A stretch of DNA of 64,000 nt. Source: an uncultured Bacteroidales bacterium (GTDB taxonomy: Bacteria; Bacteroidota; Bacteroidia; Bacteroidales; Muribaculaceae). Location of the stretch: positions 1-64,000 of the forward strand of contig CACZAC010000026.1 of the NCBI GenBank assembly GCA_902779125.1. Direction: 5' to 3'. The notes below the pieces were generated by a model. That model was given only the letters and a program-made list of their open reading frames with translations. It did not search any database and was not told the DNA's origin. The translations under genes and the position numbers were made by a program. Positions 44,201 through 51,949 of this stretch are shown piece after piece (position 1 is the stretch's first letter; every line of letters starts with the position of its first letter).

Positions 44201-44753
44201 CGGGCGAGTAAGGCTGGATGGTGTAGCCCTTGTAGAGCAGACCCTTGTTGTAGAGCTGCTTGAGGAGCCACCACAGGCTCTCGATATAACTGTTCTTGTA
44301 CGTGATGTAAGGGTGTTTCATATCCACCCAGTAGCCCATGCGATGGGTCAAGTCTTCCCACTCGCGGGTGTATTTCATCACCTCCTTGCGGCAGGTGGCG
44401 TTGTAATCGTCAACCGAGATTTTCTTGCCGATATCCTCCTTGGTGATGCCCAGAGCCTTCTCCACGCCAAGTTCCACAGGCAGACCGTGGGTGTCCCAAC
44501 CGGCCTTGCGCGGCACCTTATAGCCCTGCATCGTCTTGTAGCGGCAGAAGATGTCCTTAATCGTGCGGGCCATCACATGGTGAATGCCAGGCATACCATT
44601 AGCGCTGGGAGGACCCTCATAGAACACATAGGCAGGCGCGCCTTCGCGCTCGCGGATACTGCGACCGAACACATCTTCATTGTCCCACAACTGCAGAACT
44701 TCCTTGTTGATATCAGACAGGTTAAACCCGTTGTACTCGTTGAATTTTTTCAT
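41259..44753 (-). CDS. ileS: Isoleucine--tRNA ligase
   Basis: The 1164-residue protein is a class Ia synthetase. The HIGH-type motif is GMPGIHH (53-59), in PPSANGMPGIHHVMA, and the KMSKS-type motif KMSKRLGNG lies near residue 718. An editing domain lies between them (AWTTTPWTLPSNTALCVG), followed by the anticodon-binding domain. The length and the GWDTHGLPVE motif fit the longer, eukaryote-like IleRS type, which is often less sensitive to mupirocin. It charges tRNA-Ile and removes misloaded valine. A TACCTTTG -7 box is at 44786-44793, and the gene heads a five- or six-gene operon. Confidence 0.97.
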   Translation of the reverse strand: MKKFNEYNGFNLSDINKEVLQLWDNEDVFGRSIREREGAPAYVFYEGPPSANGMPGIHHVMARTIKDIFCRYKTMQGYKVPRKAGWDTHGLPVELGVEKALGITKEDIGKKISVDDYNATCRKEVMKYTREWEDLTHRMGYWVDMKHPYITYKNSYIESLWWLLKQLYNKGLLYKGYTIQPYSPAAGTGLSSHELNLPGCYRDVKDQTVTAQFTVMSGDEHPVIKKINEAADAGFNDTYVLAWTTTPWTLPSNTALCVGNKIDYVAVESFNPYTGRPAVYLLAEARVDAYFKADGKDQPLEYKAGDKVVPWKVIASFKGQDLLELRYAQLFPWVKPVDKVDGTVVGNDNGFRVIPGDYVTTEDGTGIVHIAPTFGADDARVAKAAGIPALYMINKKMETRPMVDLTGKYYLIEDLDEDFVKNFVNVELYKEYAGRWVKNAYDPKYTVGGKFYEVEANKDEDLNIYICIRMKQEGTAFKMEKHVHNYPHCWRTDKPVLYYPLDSWFIRDTACRDRMIELNHTINWKPEHTGSGRFGKWLENLNDWNLSRSRYWGTPLPIWRNDDGEEKCIGSIEELYNEIEKAVAAGVMTSNPYKDKGFIPGDYSEENYDKIDIHRPYVDDIILVSDSGKPMKRELDLIDVWFDSGAMPYAQLHYPFENKEAVDKNGFFPADFIAEGVDQTRGWFFTLHAIATMVFDSVAYKNVISNGLVLDKVGAKMSKRLGNGVDPFGAIETYGSDPLRWYMISNSSPWDNLKFDHEGVIEVSRKFFGTLYNTYSFFALYANVDGFDPEAPQVPLAERPEIDRWIISLLNSLIATVQADLNDYEPTRATRAISTFVSDHLSNWYVRLNRKRFWGGEMTQDKLAAYQTLYQCLTTVALLMAPVAPFYSDRLYRDLTHSEDSVHLAHFPKSDESVIDKQLEKRMQAAQDITSMVLSLRRKQNLKVRQPLQAIMVPVMDDSQRADIEAIADLIRNEVNVKEIKLVGNDAGILIKRVKPDFKKLGPKYGKVMKALAAKITGLSQPEIAQFEKDGKIAIDLDGQQAEVELGDVEIISEDIPGWLVANEGNLTVALDITVTDELRQEGIARELVNRIQNVRKSKDFDITDKIIVTIAPDERTDDAVKAFGDYIARQVLANSVTVAPVDSATAVELDMDGWMLPVNVEKV

Positions 44754-44973
44754 TTTTTAATAATGTACATTACGAAATTTGGGTGCAAAGGTAGTGAAAT
44801 TAATTGGATTGGAAAACATTGTTAATAAAATGCTGATTGGAGCACTCATTTTTTCCCAAAATTAGGCAAAATAGGGACGGTTATTTTGATGTCATTTTTG
44901 GACTATCTGATACAGCCGTTAGCCCATGGTTTCGCTATGTAAGCCCCAGATTGATAAAGGATTCAAATTATTG

Positions 44974-45005
44974 TTGTCCGCCCTAATAATTTTTTATTAA
45001 CTTTG
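44974..45005 (+). promoter_or_regulatory. Promoter of the second MBOAT/SGNH pair
   Basis: TTG (44974-44976) and TAACTTTG (44998-45005) are 21 nt apart. The start codon is at 45068, giving a leader of about 55 nt. The rest of the gap from 44754 holds the divergent ileS -7 box and nothing else recognised. Confidence 0.72.
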
Positions 45006-45067
45006 TACCCCAAAATAAAACCAAATCACTCAGCGTAGTTGTCAGAACAAGAATACTGCAAGCAATC

Positions 45068-46492
45068 ATGTTATTCAATTCATTTGCATTTCTTATATTT
45101 TTTCCTTTGATTTGTTTCCTGTATTGGACAATCAGAGCAATTGGAAGGGAAAAGTCTCTGACTCTGAGGAACGCTCTGCTCCTGATAGGAAGTTACTATT
45201 TTTATATGTGCTGGCAACCCAAGTACGCATTATTACTTTTTCTAAGTACTGTCGTCACTTACGGAGCCGCCATAGTAATCGACCGTTGTAAATCTCAGGG
45301 AAAGAAGAAATTCTACCTTGGGTCTGCTATTGCCCTAAATTTATTAATACTGTTCTTCTACAAGTATTATGGTTTTGTAACGGATACAATCGTAAGCATC
45401 TTGTCTTTATTGGGTATTTCAATGAACATACCTGGTTTAGATTTGCTTTTACCTGTTGGTATCTCGTTTTATATATTTCAAGCTTTGGGCTATTCTATTG
45501 ATGTGTATCGAGGAGATGTTAAGCCTGAAAAGAATTTCCTTACCTATGCCTTATTTGTAAGCTTCTTTCCCCAGTTAGTTGCGGGTCCTATTGAGCGAAG
45601 CACGAATCTGTTGAAGCAGTTTAAAGAGGACCATTCGTTCAACTACGATTTTGCAATGTCGGGTTTCAAACTCATGCTTTGGGGCTATTTTTTGAAACTA
45701 TGCGTGGCAGACCAAGCTGCATTATATGTTGATCGAGTTTTCAACAGTTTGGATAGTCATGAAGGGTATAGTACGCTCATCGCCTCTTTCATGTTCACCT
45801 TACAAATTTATGGTGATTTTGTTGGCTACACATTCATCTCCATTGGCTGTGCCCGAATATTAGGTTTTTCTCTGCGTGATAATTTCAAAAGACCATACTT
45901 CGCTGTTTCTATAACTGATTTTTGGAGAAGGTGGCATATCTCTTTAAGTACATGGTTGCGAGATTACGTTTATTTTCCCTTAGGAGGTAGCAGAACGACG
46001 AAGCAAAAAACATACAGAAACCTACTTATTACATTTGGACTTAGCGGTCTATGGCATGGTGCCAATTGGACATTTATCTTATGGGGCTTTTTGCATGGCA
46101 TTATTATGTGCATTGAACGCGCATTGGGTTATAACAAGAAAGAATGGCAATCAATGAGGAAGGCTATACACATTGTTGTCACTTTGCTTCTTGCAAACCT
46201 CGCTTGGGTGCTTTTTAGAGCAGATTCTATTAGTGATGCCTATAAAGCTTTCATTCAAATGGCATCTCCATCCGGAACTACTTTGATTGATATTAAGGTA
46301 GCAGTTTCGTCTATCGGCATTGTATCATGTATTGTATTTGTCAAAGAGTTCATTGAAGAGTTTTATCCAAATGCGCTAAGAAAATATGAAAACAGCTTGG
46401 TCACAAATTACGTTTGGCCACTGTTCTTGTTACTATGTATTGGATGTTTTGGCGTGTTTGAAGGTGGTCAATTTATTTATTTTCAATTCTAA
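45068..46492 (+). CDS. MBOAT-family membrane O-acyltransferase (AlgI-like), AT-rich
   Basis: The 474-residue protein has many membrane segments and the AlgI-type motifs DFWRRWHISLSTWLRDYVYF and SGLWHGANWTFILWG, which hold the catalytic histidine. It should pass acetyl groups across the inner membrane to an unknown glycan. The codon use is clearly AT-richer than that of ileS next to it or of the first MBOAT gene (15656-17131), which suggests recent acquisition. The next gene starts 3 nt after the stop and probably encodes the periplasmic partner. Confidence 0.92.
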   Translation: MLFNSFAFLIFFPLICFLYWTIRAIGREKSLTLRNALLLIGSYYFYMCWQPKYALLLFLSTVVTYGAAIVIDRCKSQGKKKFYLGSAIALNLLILFFYKYYGFVTDTIVSILSLLGISMNIPGLDLLLPVGISFYIFQALGYSIDVYRGDVKPEKNFLTYALFVSFFPQLVAGPIERSTNLLKQFKEDHSFNYDFAMSGFKLMLWGYFLKLCVADQAALYVDRVFNSLDSHEGYSTLIASFMFTLQIYGDFVGYTFISIGCARILGFSLRDNFKRPYFAVSITDFWRRWHISLSTWLRDYVYFPLGGSRTTKQKTYRNLLITFGLSGLWHGANWTFILWGFLHGIIMCIERALGYNKKEWQSMRKAIHIVVTLLLANLAWVLFRADSISDAYKAFIQMASPSGTTLIDIKVAVSSIGIVSCIVFVKEFIEEFYPNALRKYENSLVTNYVWPLFLLLCIGCFGVFEGGQFIYFQF

Positions 46493-46495
46493 GTC

Positions 46496-47443
46496 ATGCG
46501 CAAATTCTTATTAAATATCATTATAGTTGGTTTAGTTGCGGCAACCATCTTGTGTCTATTCACATGGATGGGAGTAAGAAAAATTGATCACACAAGCTTT
46601 CGATTGCCTGACGATATTCATTTAATTGCACTTGGTCCTTCTACTACGCAGGGATCTGTGAACGATACGCTGATTGCAGGACTTCAAAATATGTCTAGGG
46701 ATGGAACAGGTTTTGAACATTTAGCTCCAATACTTTCTAAATTATTAGAAGAAAACCCACAGATTGATACGGTTTATATCAGTCATGGAAGGTATATGTA
46801 TATGCCGAGACCAAGAAATGCATCCCAAAAAATGCAATATATACGCGACAAGCTCCCATTTATATGGTACAAAAGAAATCTGAAAGATTGTGGAGACCTA
46901 TTTAAACAAGCGAACTTTTATGCAGCCATATTAAATACTGACTTGGAAGAAATCTCAAGAAATCGTCCATCAATCGTTGATTATGGATTTCATTTCCATT
47001 CTGACACAGCCCATAATCTTAAAAATTCTTCAAAAAACTGGAGTATTGCATGGTATGATAGTATCACGGAAATCCACGGCGGAAATGTATATACTAAGCA
47101 AGAAATTCTAGAAAAAAATGCAAAAAAACACAAGTATGTGCGAATGGCTATAAGTATTTGCAAAAGTCATCATGTCGTTCCTGTATTATTCTTCACTCCA
47201 CTTTATCACTATGATAGATGGTTCCCTTATGATAAGTTTTGTGAAGTCATGAGAGACTATGACCCAGAACTGTTGGTTGCCGATTATGAAAACTTTGAAT
47301 TCTCTGATGATTCGTTATGCCGTCGTGACGTACATCATTTGAACATTTGGGGTGCTAATGAATTTTCTAATCACTTAGCAAAAAATGGAATCCAAACAGT
47401 TAAACTAAAAGATTGGATACTCTCAAAGAGTCAAGAAAAATAG
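46496..47443 (+). CDS. Membrane-anchored SGNH-like partner of the MBOAT protein
   Basis: The 315-residue protein has one N-terminal membrane segment (about 5-25). The rest looks like a divergent SGNH-type domain: a possible nucleophile region ALGPSTTQGS (45-54), and a C-terminal DVHHLNIWGANEFS resembling the Asp-x-x-His block. AlgJ/AlgX-type proteins have this arrangement and transfer acyl groups to polysaccharides in the periplasm. It lies 3 nt after the MBOAT gene and shares its AT-rich composition. I cannot assign the substrate. Confidence 0.72.
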   Translation: MRKFLLNIIIVGLVAATILCLFTWMGVRKIDHTSFRLPDDIHLIALGPSTTQGSVNDTLIAGLQNMSRDGTGFEHLAPILSKLLEENPQIDTVYISHGRYMYMPRPRNASQKMQYIRDKLPFIWYKRNLKDCGDLFKQANFYAAILNTDLEEISRNRPSIVDYGFHFHSDTAHNLKNSSKNWSIAWYDSITEIHGGNVYTKQEILEKNAKKHKYVRMAISICKSHHVVPVLFFTPLYHYDRWFPYDKFCEVMRDYDPELLVADYENFEFSDDSLCRRDVHHLNIWGANEFSNHLAKNGIQTVKLKDWILSKSQEK

Positions 47444-47491
47444 AGACGGCAAGGTGTTTGCCAATGCATAACCACCTCACCCTACCCTAGA

Positions 47492-47545
47492 AAAAACGGC
47501 AACACCGGACAACTCTTTTCTTGTTGTCCGGTGCTGTTGTCGTTT
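47492..47545. terminator. Bidirectional terminator
   Basis: ACACCGGACAAC and GTTGTCCGGTG form the core of a long stem, with an A-run before and a T-rich end after (CGTTT). It separates the AT-rich pair from the convergent phosphatase gene. Confidence 0.88.
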
Positions 47546-47566
47546 GATAACGGGAAGGTATGTCAA

Positions 47567-48418
47567 TCAGTTGCGGAGGATTTTCTTTCCATCCTTGATG
47601 ATGATGCCACGGGTATCTTCGGTTGCCATAACGCCGTCAATACGATAGGCCTGGGTGGATTCAGTGGTTTCGGGAACCACTACCTCGCTGACGTTTGACA
47701 CATGGCCGGTCTTCTCGAGGTACTCGGCCTGGGCTTTTGCCATTTGCTCGCGGAATGCGGCACTGCCATGCAGGGCGCAGACAGCGATGCTGGCGGCAAC
47801 ACGGCTGGCATCGACGTCGCTCTGCCAGTGGGCGCCCACGATTACACGGCTCTCACCATACATCCAGCCACGGGCAAAGATGGTGTCGGCAGCGGCAGGA
47901 TTCACTTCGGCCAGCAGCAGGGCGGCTGTCCAGCCACGCATGGTGTGACCCGAAGGATAGGAACCCTCACCAGTCAGTTCAGCCTCCTCGTCGGTAAGCA
48001 TCTTGTCCTGGAAGCGCTCGAAGGGGCGCTGACGGTGATAATAGGCCTTGGGGGCGACGCGCATGGCGTCGGTGGTAGTCATGCTGGTAACCATCAGTTT
48101 CCAGATTTCGGGCGTGTTCTCGGGGCTCATGTGCAAACCAAAGGGAATATCAAACTCGGCCAGCAGGGCCTCGTAGGACCACACGGCGTCACGCTTGGCA
48201 ATCTCGGCGCGCTCAGGGTCCAAACGCTGCTGCTTGCCCCACGAGAAACGCATCATGTCGTTGGCAAACTCGGGGCTGTCGAAAGCGGGAGGTGCGGGCA
48301 GACACTTAATCAGGTCGGGCAATTCGTCAACAGTGAAATAAGGCTGCACTTCATTCTGTGCATGCATCGTCATAGTGGCCAGCAAGGCGACTAGAGCAAT
48401 AACATAATTCTTCTTCAT
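47567..48418 (-). CDS. Class A acid phosphatase (PAP2 superfamily), secreted
   Basis: The 283-residue protein has a signal peptide ending near MTMHAQ. The three PAP2 blocks are complete: Lys124 to Arg131-Pro132 (KAYYHRQRP), PSGH (155-158) and SRVIVGAHWQSDVD with His197 and Asp201. This fits class A non-specific acid phosphatases (PhoN-like), which remove phosphate from many organic phosphates in the periplasm. A TAATTTTG -7 box is at 48459-48466. It shares a terminator with the convergent SGNH-like gene. Confidence 0.92.
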   Translation of the reverse strand: MKKNYVIALVALLATMTMHAQNEVQPYFTVDELPDLIKCLPAPPAFDSPEFANDMMRFSWGKQQRLDPERAEIAKRDAVWSYEALLAEFDIPFGLHMSPENTPEIWKLMVTSMTTTDAMRVAPKAYYHRQRPFERFQDKMLTDEEAELTGEGSYPSGHTMRGWTAALLLAEVNPAAADTIFARGWMYGESRVIVGAHWQSDVDASRVAASIAVCALHGSAAFREQMAKAQAEYLEKTGHVSNVSEVVVPETTESTQAYRIDGVMATEDTRGIIIKDGKKILRN

Positions 48419-48732
48419 AACAAATTAAATGATTATTAGTATAATTATAAAACTGCTGCAAAATTACTATAAATAACCATAAGTAGCATATCTCTAACTT
48501 GAAAAAACGAAGTAGTAAAATGTTACCAGAATGGTGACTTAATTATCCTGTTATGAGAATCATCAATTGTCAACATTGTTGAAATCAAGTAAATTAAACT
48601 CTTGTTCTTTTTTAGAATATCCGCGCCTGGATGTCAAGAATAATCAATTCGCAGCATTGGTGGCAAGTCTTTTTATTGGCGCTGTTCACGTTATTTAGCG
48701 GGGATTTAATGTTTTTTTAGAGCGATTGGTGT

Positions 48733-48740
48733 TACCTTTG
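48733..48740 (+). promoter_or_regulatory. -7 box of the MscS gene
   Basis: TACCTTTG lies 26 nt before the start codon, the right distance for a short leader. The -33 box is not clear. The gap from 48419 to 48732 also holds the divergent -7 box of the phosphatase gene and no gene. Confidence 0.6.
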
Positions 48741-48766
48741 TGCCCTGTAACAAAAAGGTAGGATTT

Positions 48767-49921
48767 ATGCTATTAGACAAAATATTATTGCAGATTCCCG
48801 TGGCGCCCGATACCGTGGCTGCCAACAAGATACAGGAGGCGACCAATGTGGTGACCTCACGCGTGGACTCGCTGGCGCAGCAGTTGCACCCCGACTCGAT
48901 TGCGGCTATGACGCCCGGCAAACTCGTTGACCATTTCAAGTATCTGGACCTGGGTAGCCTGATGACGTCGCTGTCAAGCCAGCTGATATCGCTGGCACTG
49001 CGCATCCTTGCCGCCATAGTGATTTTCTATATCGGCAAGTTCATCATCAACAAAATCTATAGGTTGGCGCGTGCCATCATGGTGCGCAAGGGCTTTGAGC
49101 GCTCGTTGACCTCGTTCCTGCTGTCGTTCATCAAAATTACGCTGCTGTTCCTGCTCATCATCACCGTCATCGGCGTGCTGGGCATCGAGACAAGTTCGTT
49201 CATCGCCATCTTTGCCAGTGCCGGTGTCGCTATCGGTATGGCGTTGAGCGGCACGCTGCAGAACTTTGCCGGTGGTGTACTCATCCTGCTCATGAAGCCC
49301 TACAAGGTGGGTGATTACATTGAATTCGGCGACCTGAAGGGTACCGTCAAGGAAATCCAGATTTTCAATACCGTCATCAACACCTACAACAACGACCGCA
49401 TCGTCATCCCCAACGGTGGACTCGCCACCAGTTCTCTCAAGAACTTCACTGCCGAGCCCTATCACCGCGTGGAGTGGCGTGTGGGCATCAGCTATGGTGA
49501 CGACGTTGATGTCGCCCGCAAAGTGGCACTCGACATCCTTGCCGCCGACCCGCGCATCGTCCACACCGATGCCGATGTCAAGGAAACCGAAGAGCCCCTG
49601 GAAACCGCCGAGCAGCCCGAACCCGAGGAAAAAGAGCCGTGGTGGAAACGCCTGTTCCATTGGCACCGCCGCCGCGCCGAGGAACTGCGCGAGGAGCACG
49701 AGGCACGCCTAGCCGCCCTGATACCCAAGCCCAACTATATGCCCAGCGTCAACATCGAGAGCCTGGATGACAGCCAGGTGACTTTAATCGTGAGAGCCTG
49801 GACCGAGATTCCCAACTATTGGAGCGTGCTGTATGATGTCAATGAGCAGATTTACAAGCAGTTCCCGAAGCATGGCATCCGCTTCCCGTTCCCGCAGATG
49901 GACGTCCACGTTAATAGTTAA
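48767..49921 (+). CDS. Small-conductance mechanosensitive channel (MscS family) with charged insertion
   Basis: The protein has 384 residues from the ATG at 48767; an earlier in-frame codon overlaps the -7 box and cannot be the start. After an N-terminal helical part come two or three membrane segments, the pore helix (IAIFASAGVAIGMALSGTLQ) and the MscS beta domain (GGVLILLMKPYKVGDYIEFG). Between the beta domain and the C-terminal part is an unusual charged segment of about 50 residues (from about 275), rich in Glu, Lys and Arg (PEEKEPWWKRLFHWHRRRAE). It should release solutes under hypo-osmotic stress. The TPR gene follows across a repeat-rich spacer. Confidence 0.92.
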   Translation: MLLDKILLQIPVAPDTVAANKIQEATNVVTSRVDSLAQQLHPDSIAAMTPGKLVDHFKYLDLGSLMTSLSSQLISLALRILAAIVIFYIGKFIINKIYRLARAIMVRKGFERSLTSFLLSFIKITLLFLLIITVIGVLGIETSSFIAIFASAGVAIGMALSGTLQNFAGGVLILLMKPYKVGDYIEFGDLKGTVKEIQIFNTVINTYNNDRIVIPNGGLATSSLKNFTAEPYHRVEWRVGISYGDDVDVARKVALDILAADPRIVHTDADVKETEEPLETAEQPEPEEKEPWWKRLFHWHRRRAEELREEHEARLAALIPKPNYMPSVNIESLDDSQVTLIVRAWTEIPNYWSVLYDVNEQIYKQFPKHGIRFPFPQMDVHVNS

Positions 49922-49924
49922 TGA

Positions 49925-49966
49925 GTTAGGAATTAGGAATTAGGAATTCCGTTTTATCCGTTTTAT
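49925..49966. repeat. 7-bp and 9-bp tandem repeats between the MscS and TPR genes
   Basis: Three 7-bp units (GTTAGGA, ATTAGGA, ATTAGGA; 49925-49945) are followed by two 9-bp units CCGTTTTAT (49949-49966). The 7-mers are the reverse complement of those at 19293-19334, and the 9-mers match the array at 15614-15658. Confidence 0.82.
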
Positions 49967-49978
49967 CCATTGGCAAGA

Positions 49979-50911
49979 ATGAAGAATCAGTTATCACGGT
50001 TATTGCTCGTTGTGGCTGTGGCAGCGCTGATGTGGCTGCATGGCGAAGCACAGGTCATCAACTCCATCGGTGAGGAGAACATGAAGGTGGAACGGGGACT
50101 AAAGCCCCAGGAGAAAAAGGCCGAAACGCCCTATATCGTCGATATCGACACCGAGACGCCCTATTTCCAGTACATCGATTCAGCACAGACCTATATATAC
50201 AGCCATGACTGGCCCATCGCCGAGCAATGGCTGCTCAAGGCGTTCATGGCAGACCCCGAAAACCCGTCTAACTCAATGGTATTGAGCAATATTGCTACTC
50301 TACAACGCTATCAGGGCAAACTCACCGAGGCGGTAAAGAACTACTCTCTGGCTCTCGACATGACACCCCATGCCGTAACACTGCTGCTCAACCGGGCAGC
50401 TCTTTACGTCGAGCTTGACAGCATCGAGCGCGCCGTTGACGATTACGAGCGCGTGTGCGAACTCGACATGTACGACACCGAATCACGCTATTCGCTCGGC
50501 GTGCTTGCCATGGAACGCGGCGACACCAAACGTGCCGAGGACCTCTTTAACGAAATCAGGCGCATTAACCCCAATTCAGGCCTTTACCACGAGGGAATGG
50601 GCCTGCTGTACAAGCGCAACGGCAATTACTCCCGTGCCGCCGAACTCTTCTCCCAGGTCATCAAAGTGCAGCCCAGTGCCCAACTGCTGGCACACCGCGC
50701 CGACTGCTATCTAGCGACCAAACGCCTCAATGACGCCGCAGACGACATCCGCACTGCCCTCGGCATCGCCCCCGACGACCCCTACCTGTACGTCCTGCGC
50801 GCCAAACTCAACAAACTCCGTTTCCAACGCGACGACATGAACCGCGACATCGACACCGCCATCTCCCTCGGCCTGAGCCGCGACTACATCAACGCCACCC
50901 TCAACGAGTAA
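49979..50911 (+). CDS. Secreted tetratricopeptide-repeat protein
   Basis: The protein has 310 residues from the ATG at 49979 and a signal peptide (KNQLSRLLLVVAVAALMWLH) ending near GEAQ. About six TPR units fill residues 65-300 (for example AVKNYSLALDMTPHAVTLLL and AAELFSQVIKVQPSAQLLAH). Such proteins serve as binding scaffolds in the envelope. It lies 57 nt after the MscS gene, with only repeats between, and may be co-transcribed. No partner is evident. Confidence 0.85.
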   Translation: MKNQLSRLLLVVAVAALMWLHGEAQVINSIGEENMKVERGLKPQEKKAETPYIVDIDTETPYFQYIDSAQTYIYSHDWPIAEQWLLKAFMADPENPSNSMVLSNIATLQRYQGKLTEAVKNYSLALDMTPHAVTLLLNRAALYVELDSIERAVDDYERVCELDMYDTESRYSLGVLAMERGDTKRAEDLFNEIRRINPNSGLYHEGMGLLYKRNGNYSRAAELFSQVIKVQPSAQLLAHRADCYLATKRLNDAADDIRTALGIAPDDPYLYVLRAKLNKLRFQRDDMNRDIDTAISLGLSRDYINATLNE

Positions 50912-50989
50912 CGAGATCACGCCGTGAAATGTTTCTTTACCCCAAGCCGACTTTCAAGTCTGCCTTGGGGGACCCAACCACACCCCAAA

Positions 50990-51160
50990 ATGCAGAAAAA
51001 AGAGAAAAATATCAAAAAGAAGGCAAAGAATAACTATTTTTGTAGTGCGTTAAAAAGTAAGCTCTTACGCTTACTTTTGCCGAAAGAAGTTGCGGAGCTT
51101 GCTCTTAGTGAAAGTAAGTTAAATCACTTGCATTTTGTAGAAACGAGTAAAAACGCTTGA
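50990..51160 (+). CDS. Possible small basic protein upstream of the cyclase-like gene
   Basis: An ATG at 50990 opens 56 codons, very lysine-rich at first (QKKEKNIKKKAKNN), and then LLPKEVAELALSESKLNHLH. It ends 3 nt before the start of the next gene, which favours a real, coupled reading frame. However, a -7 box (51035-51042) and a hairpin (51053-51078) lie inside it. It could equally be a non-coding leader. No homologue is recognised. Confidence 0.3.
   Translation: MQKKEKNIKKKAKNNYFCSALKSKLLRLLLPKEVAELALSESKLNHLHFVETSKNA
51035..51078 (+). promoter_or_regulatory. -7 box and hairpin before the cyclase-like gene
   Basis: TATTTTTG (51035-51042) is followed by AAAAGTAAGC and GCTTACTTTT (51053-51062 and 51069-51078), a perfect 10-bp stem with a 6-nt loop near the presumed start of transcription. 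No -33 box is evident. The hairpin could be an operator or an mRNA 5' structure. Confidence 0.45.
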
Positions 51161-51163
51161 CAA

Positions 51164-51949
51164 ATGTGTGACAATAAAGTATTAGATATGAATAGAATAT
51201 ATGCTGCAATTTCAGCTGATATCGTCTCCTCGACTTCGCTATCTAAAGACGATTTTATACAGTTGACAGAGCAAATAAAAAAAATGTTAGATAGACTTGC
51301 GAAAGAATATGATGGCTTTTGGGGCAGGTTGGTTCATGGCGATAGTATCGAGTGTGTGATAGAAAACCCCAAAAATGCTTTAAGAATAGCATTGCTGTTA
51401 AAAACTTTTGTTAAATCTTTTGAACCTTATGGTGATAAAGCAGACACAATGTTTGAACAAATTGATTTACGACTGGCAATTGGCATTGGTCGTATGCGCA
51501 CTGTTGATAAGAATCTAGATGTCATGGATGGCGATGCCATTTATTTATCAGGCAGGGCGTTAGCTAGCGCCAAGAACATATTTATTGATAATTTTCAACT
51601 TAAAGTGGCTCCATATATAAGTATAATCTCTAATTATTGCATGACAATAATGGTGCAGTTTCTTGTTCGTAGGATTGAAAAAGCGACAAGACGTCAATGC
51701 AAAACGTTATTTTACCGATTGCAATGTTATAAAGATAATGATGTCGCTAAAATAATGGGTATAAGTAGAGCTGAAGTGAATAACAATTTGCAGTGTTTGG
51801 GTTGGGATTTGATAGAACATTCGATTATACTATTTGAGAATTACACATTCAAATTAAGTACAGGATTGTTCCCCCCAAAAGAAAGCCAAAACCCAACAGA
51901 AAAAATAACACTGCTGAATTGTAATACCTGTATTTTTTATTACAAATAA
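51164..51949 (+). CDS. Nucleotidyl-cyclase-like sensor protein with C-terminal helix-turn-helix (SatD- or Pycsar-cyclase-like)
   Basis: The 261-residue protein begins with a domain resembling class III nucleotidyl cyclases: Asp19 in SADIVSSTSL and Asp60 in LVHGDSIE occupy the two metal-ligand positions, and LRLAIGIGRM and IYLSGRALASAK resemble the later strands. It lacks the usual asparagine of the transition-state pair but keeps Arg131. Residues 185-215 look like a helix-turn-helix (DNDVAKIMGISRAEVNNNLQ), as in SatD-family proteins. The start could also be Met9. The gene is AT-rich. Its last 101 nt overlap the convergent membrane-protein gene, so its final 33 residues may be read from antisense DNA. 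It is either a regulator or a cyclic-nucleotide synthase. Confidence 0.6.
   Translation: MCDNKVLDMNRIYAAISADIVSSTSLSKDDFIQLTEQIKKMLDRLAKEYDGFWGRLVHGDSIECVIENPKNALRIALLLKTFVKSFEPYGDKADTMFEQIDLRLAIGIGRMRTVDKNLDVMDGDAIYLSGRALASAKNIFIDNFQLKVAPYISIISNYCMTIMVQFLVRRIEKATRRQCKTLFYRLQCYKDNDVAKIMGISRAEVNNNLQCLGWDLIEHSIILFENYTFKLSTGLFPPKESQNPTEKITLLNCNTCIFYYK

Noticed and set aside
42690-44825. Very long open frame (711 codons) antisense to ileS
   Set aside because: It mirrors the high-GC third-position bias of the real gene, has no recognisable domain, and ileS on the other strand has all its motifs.
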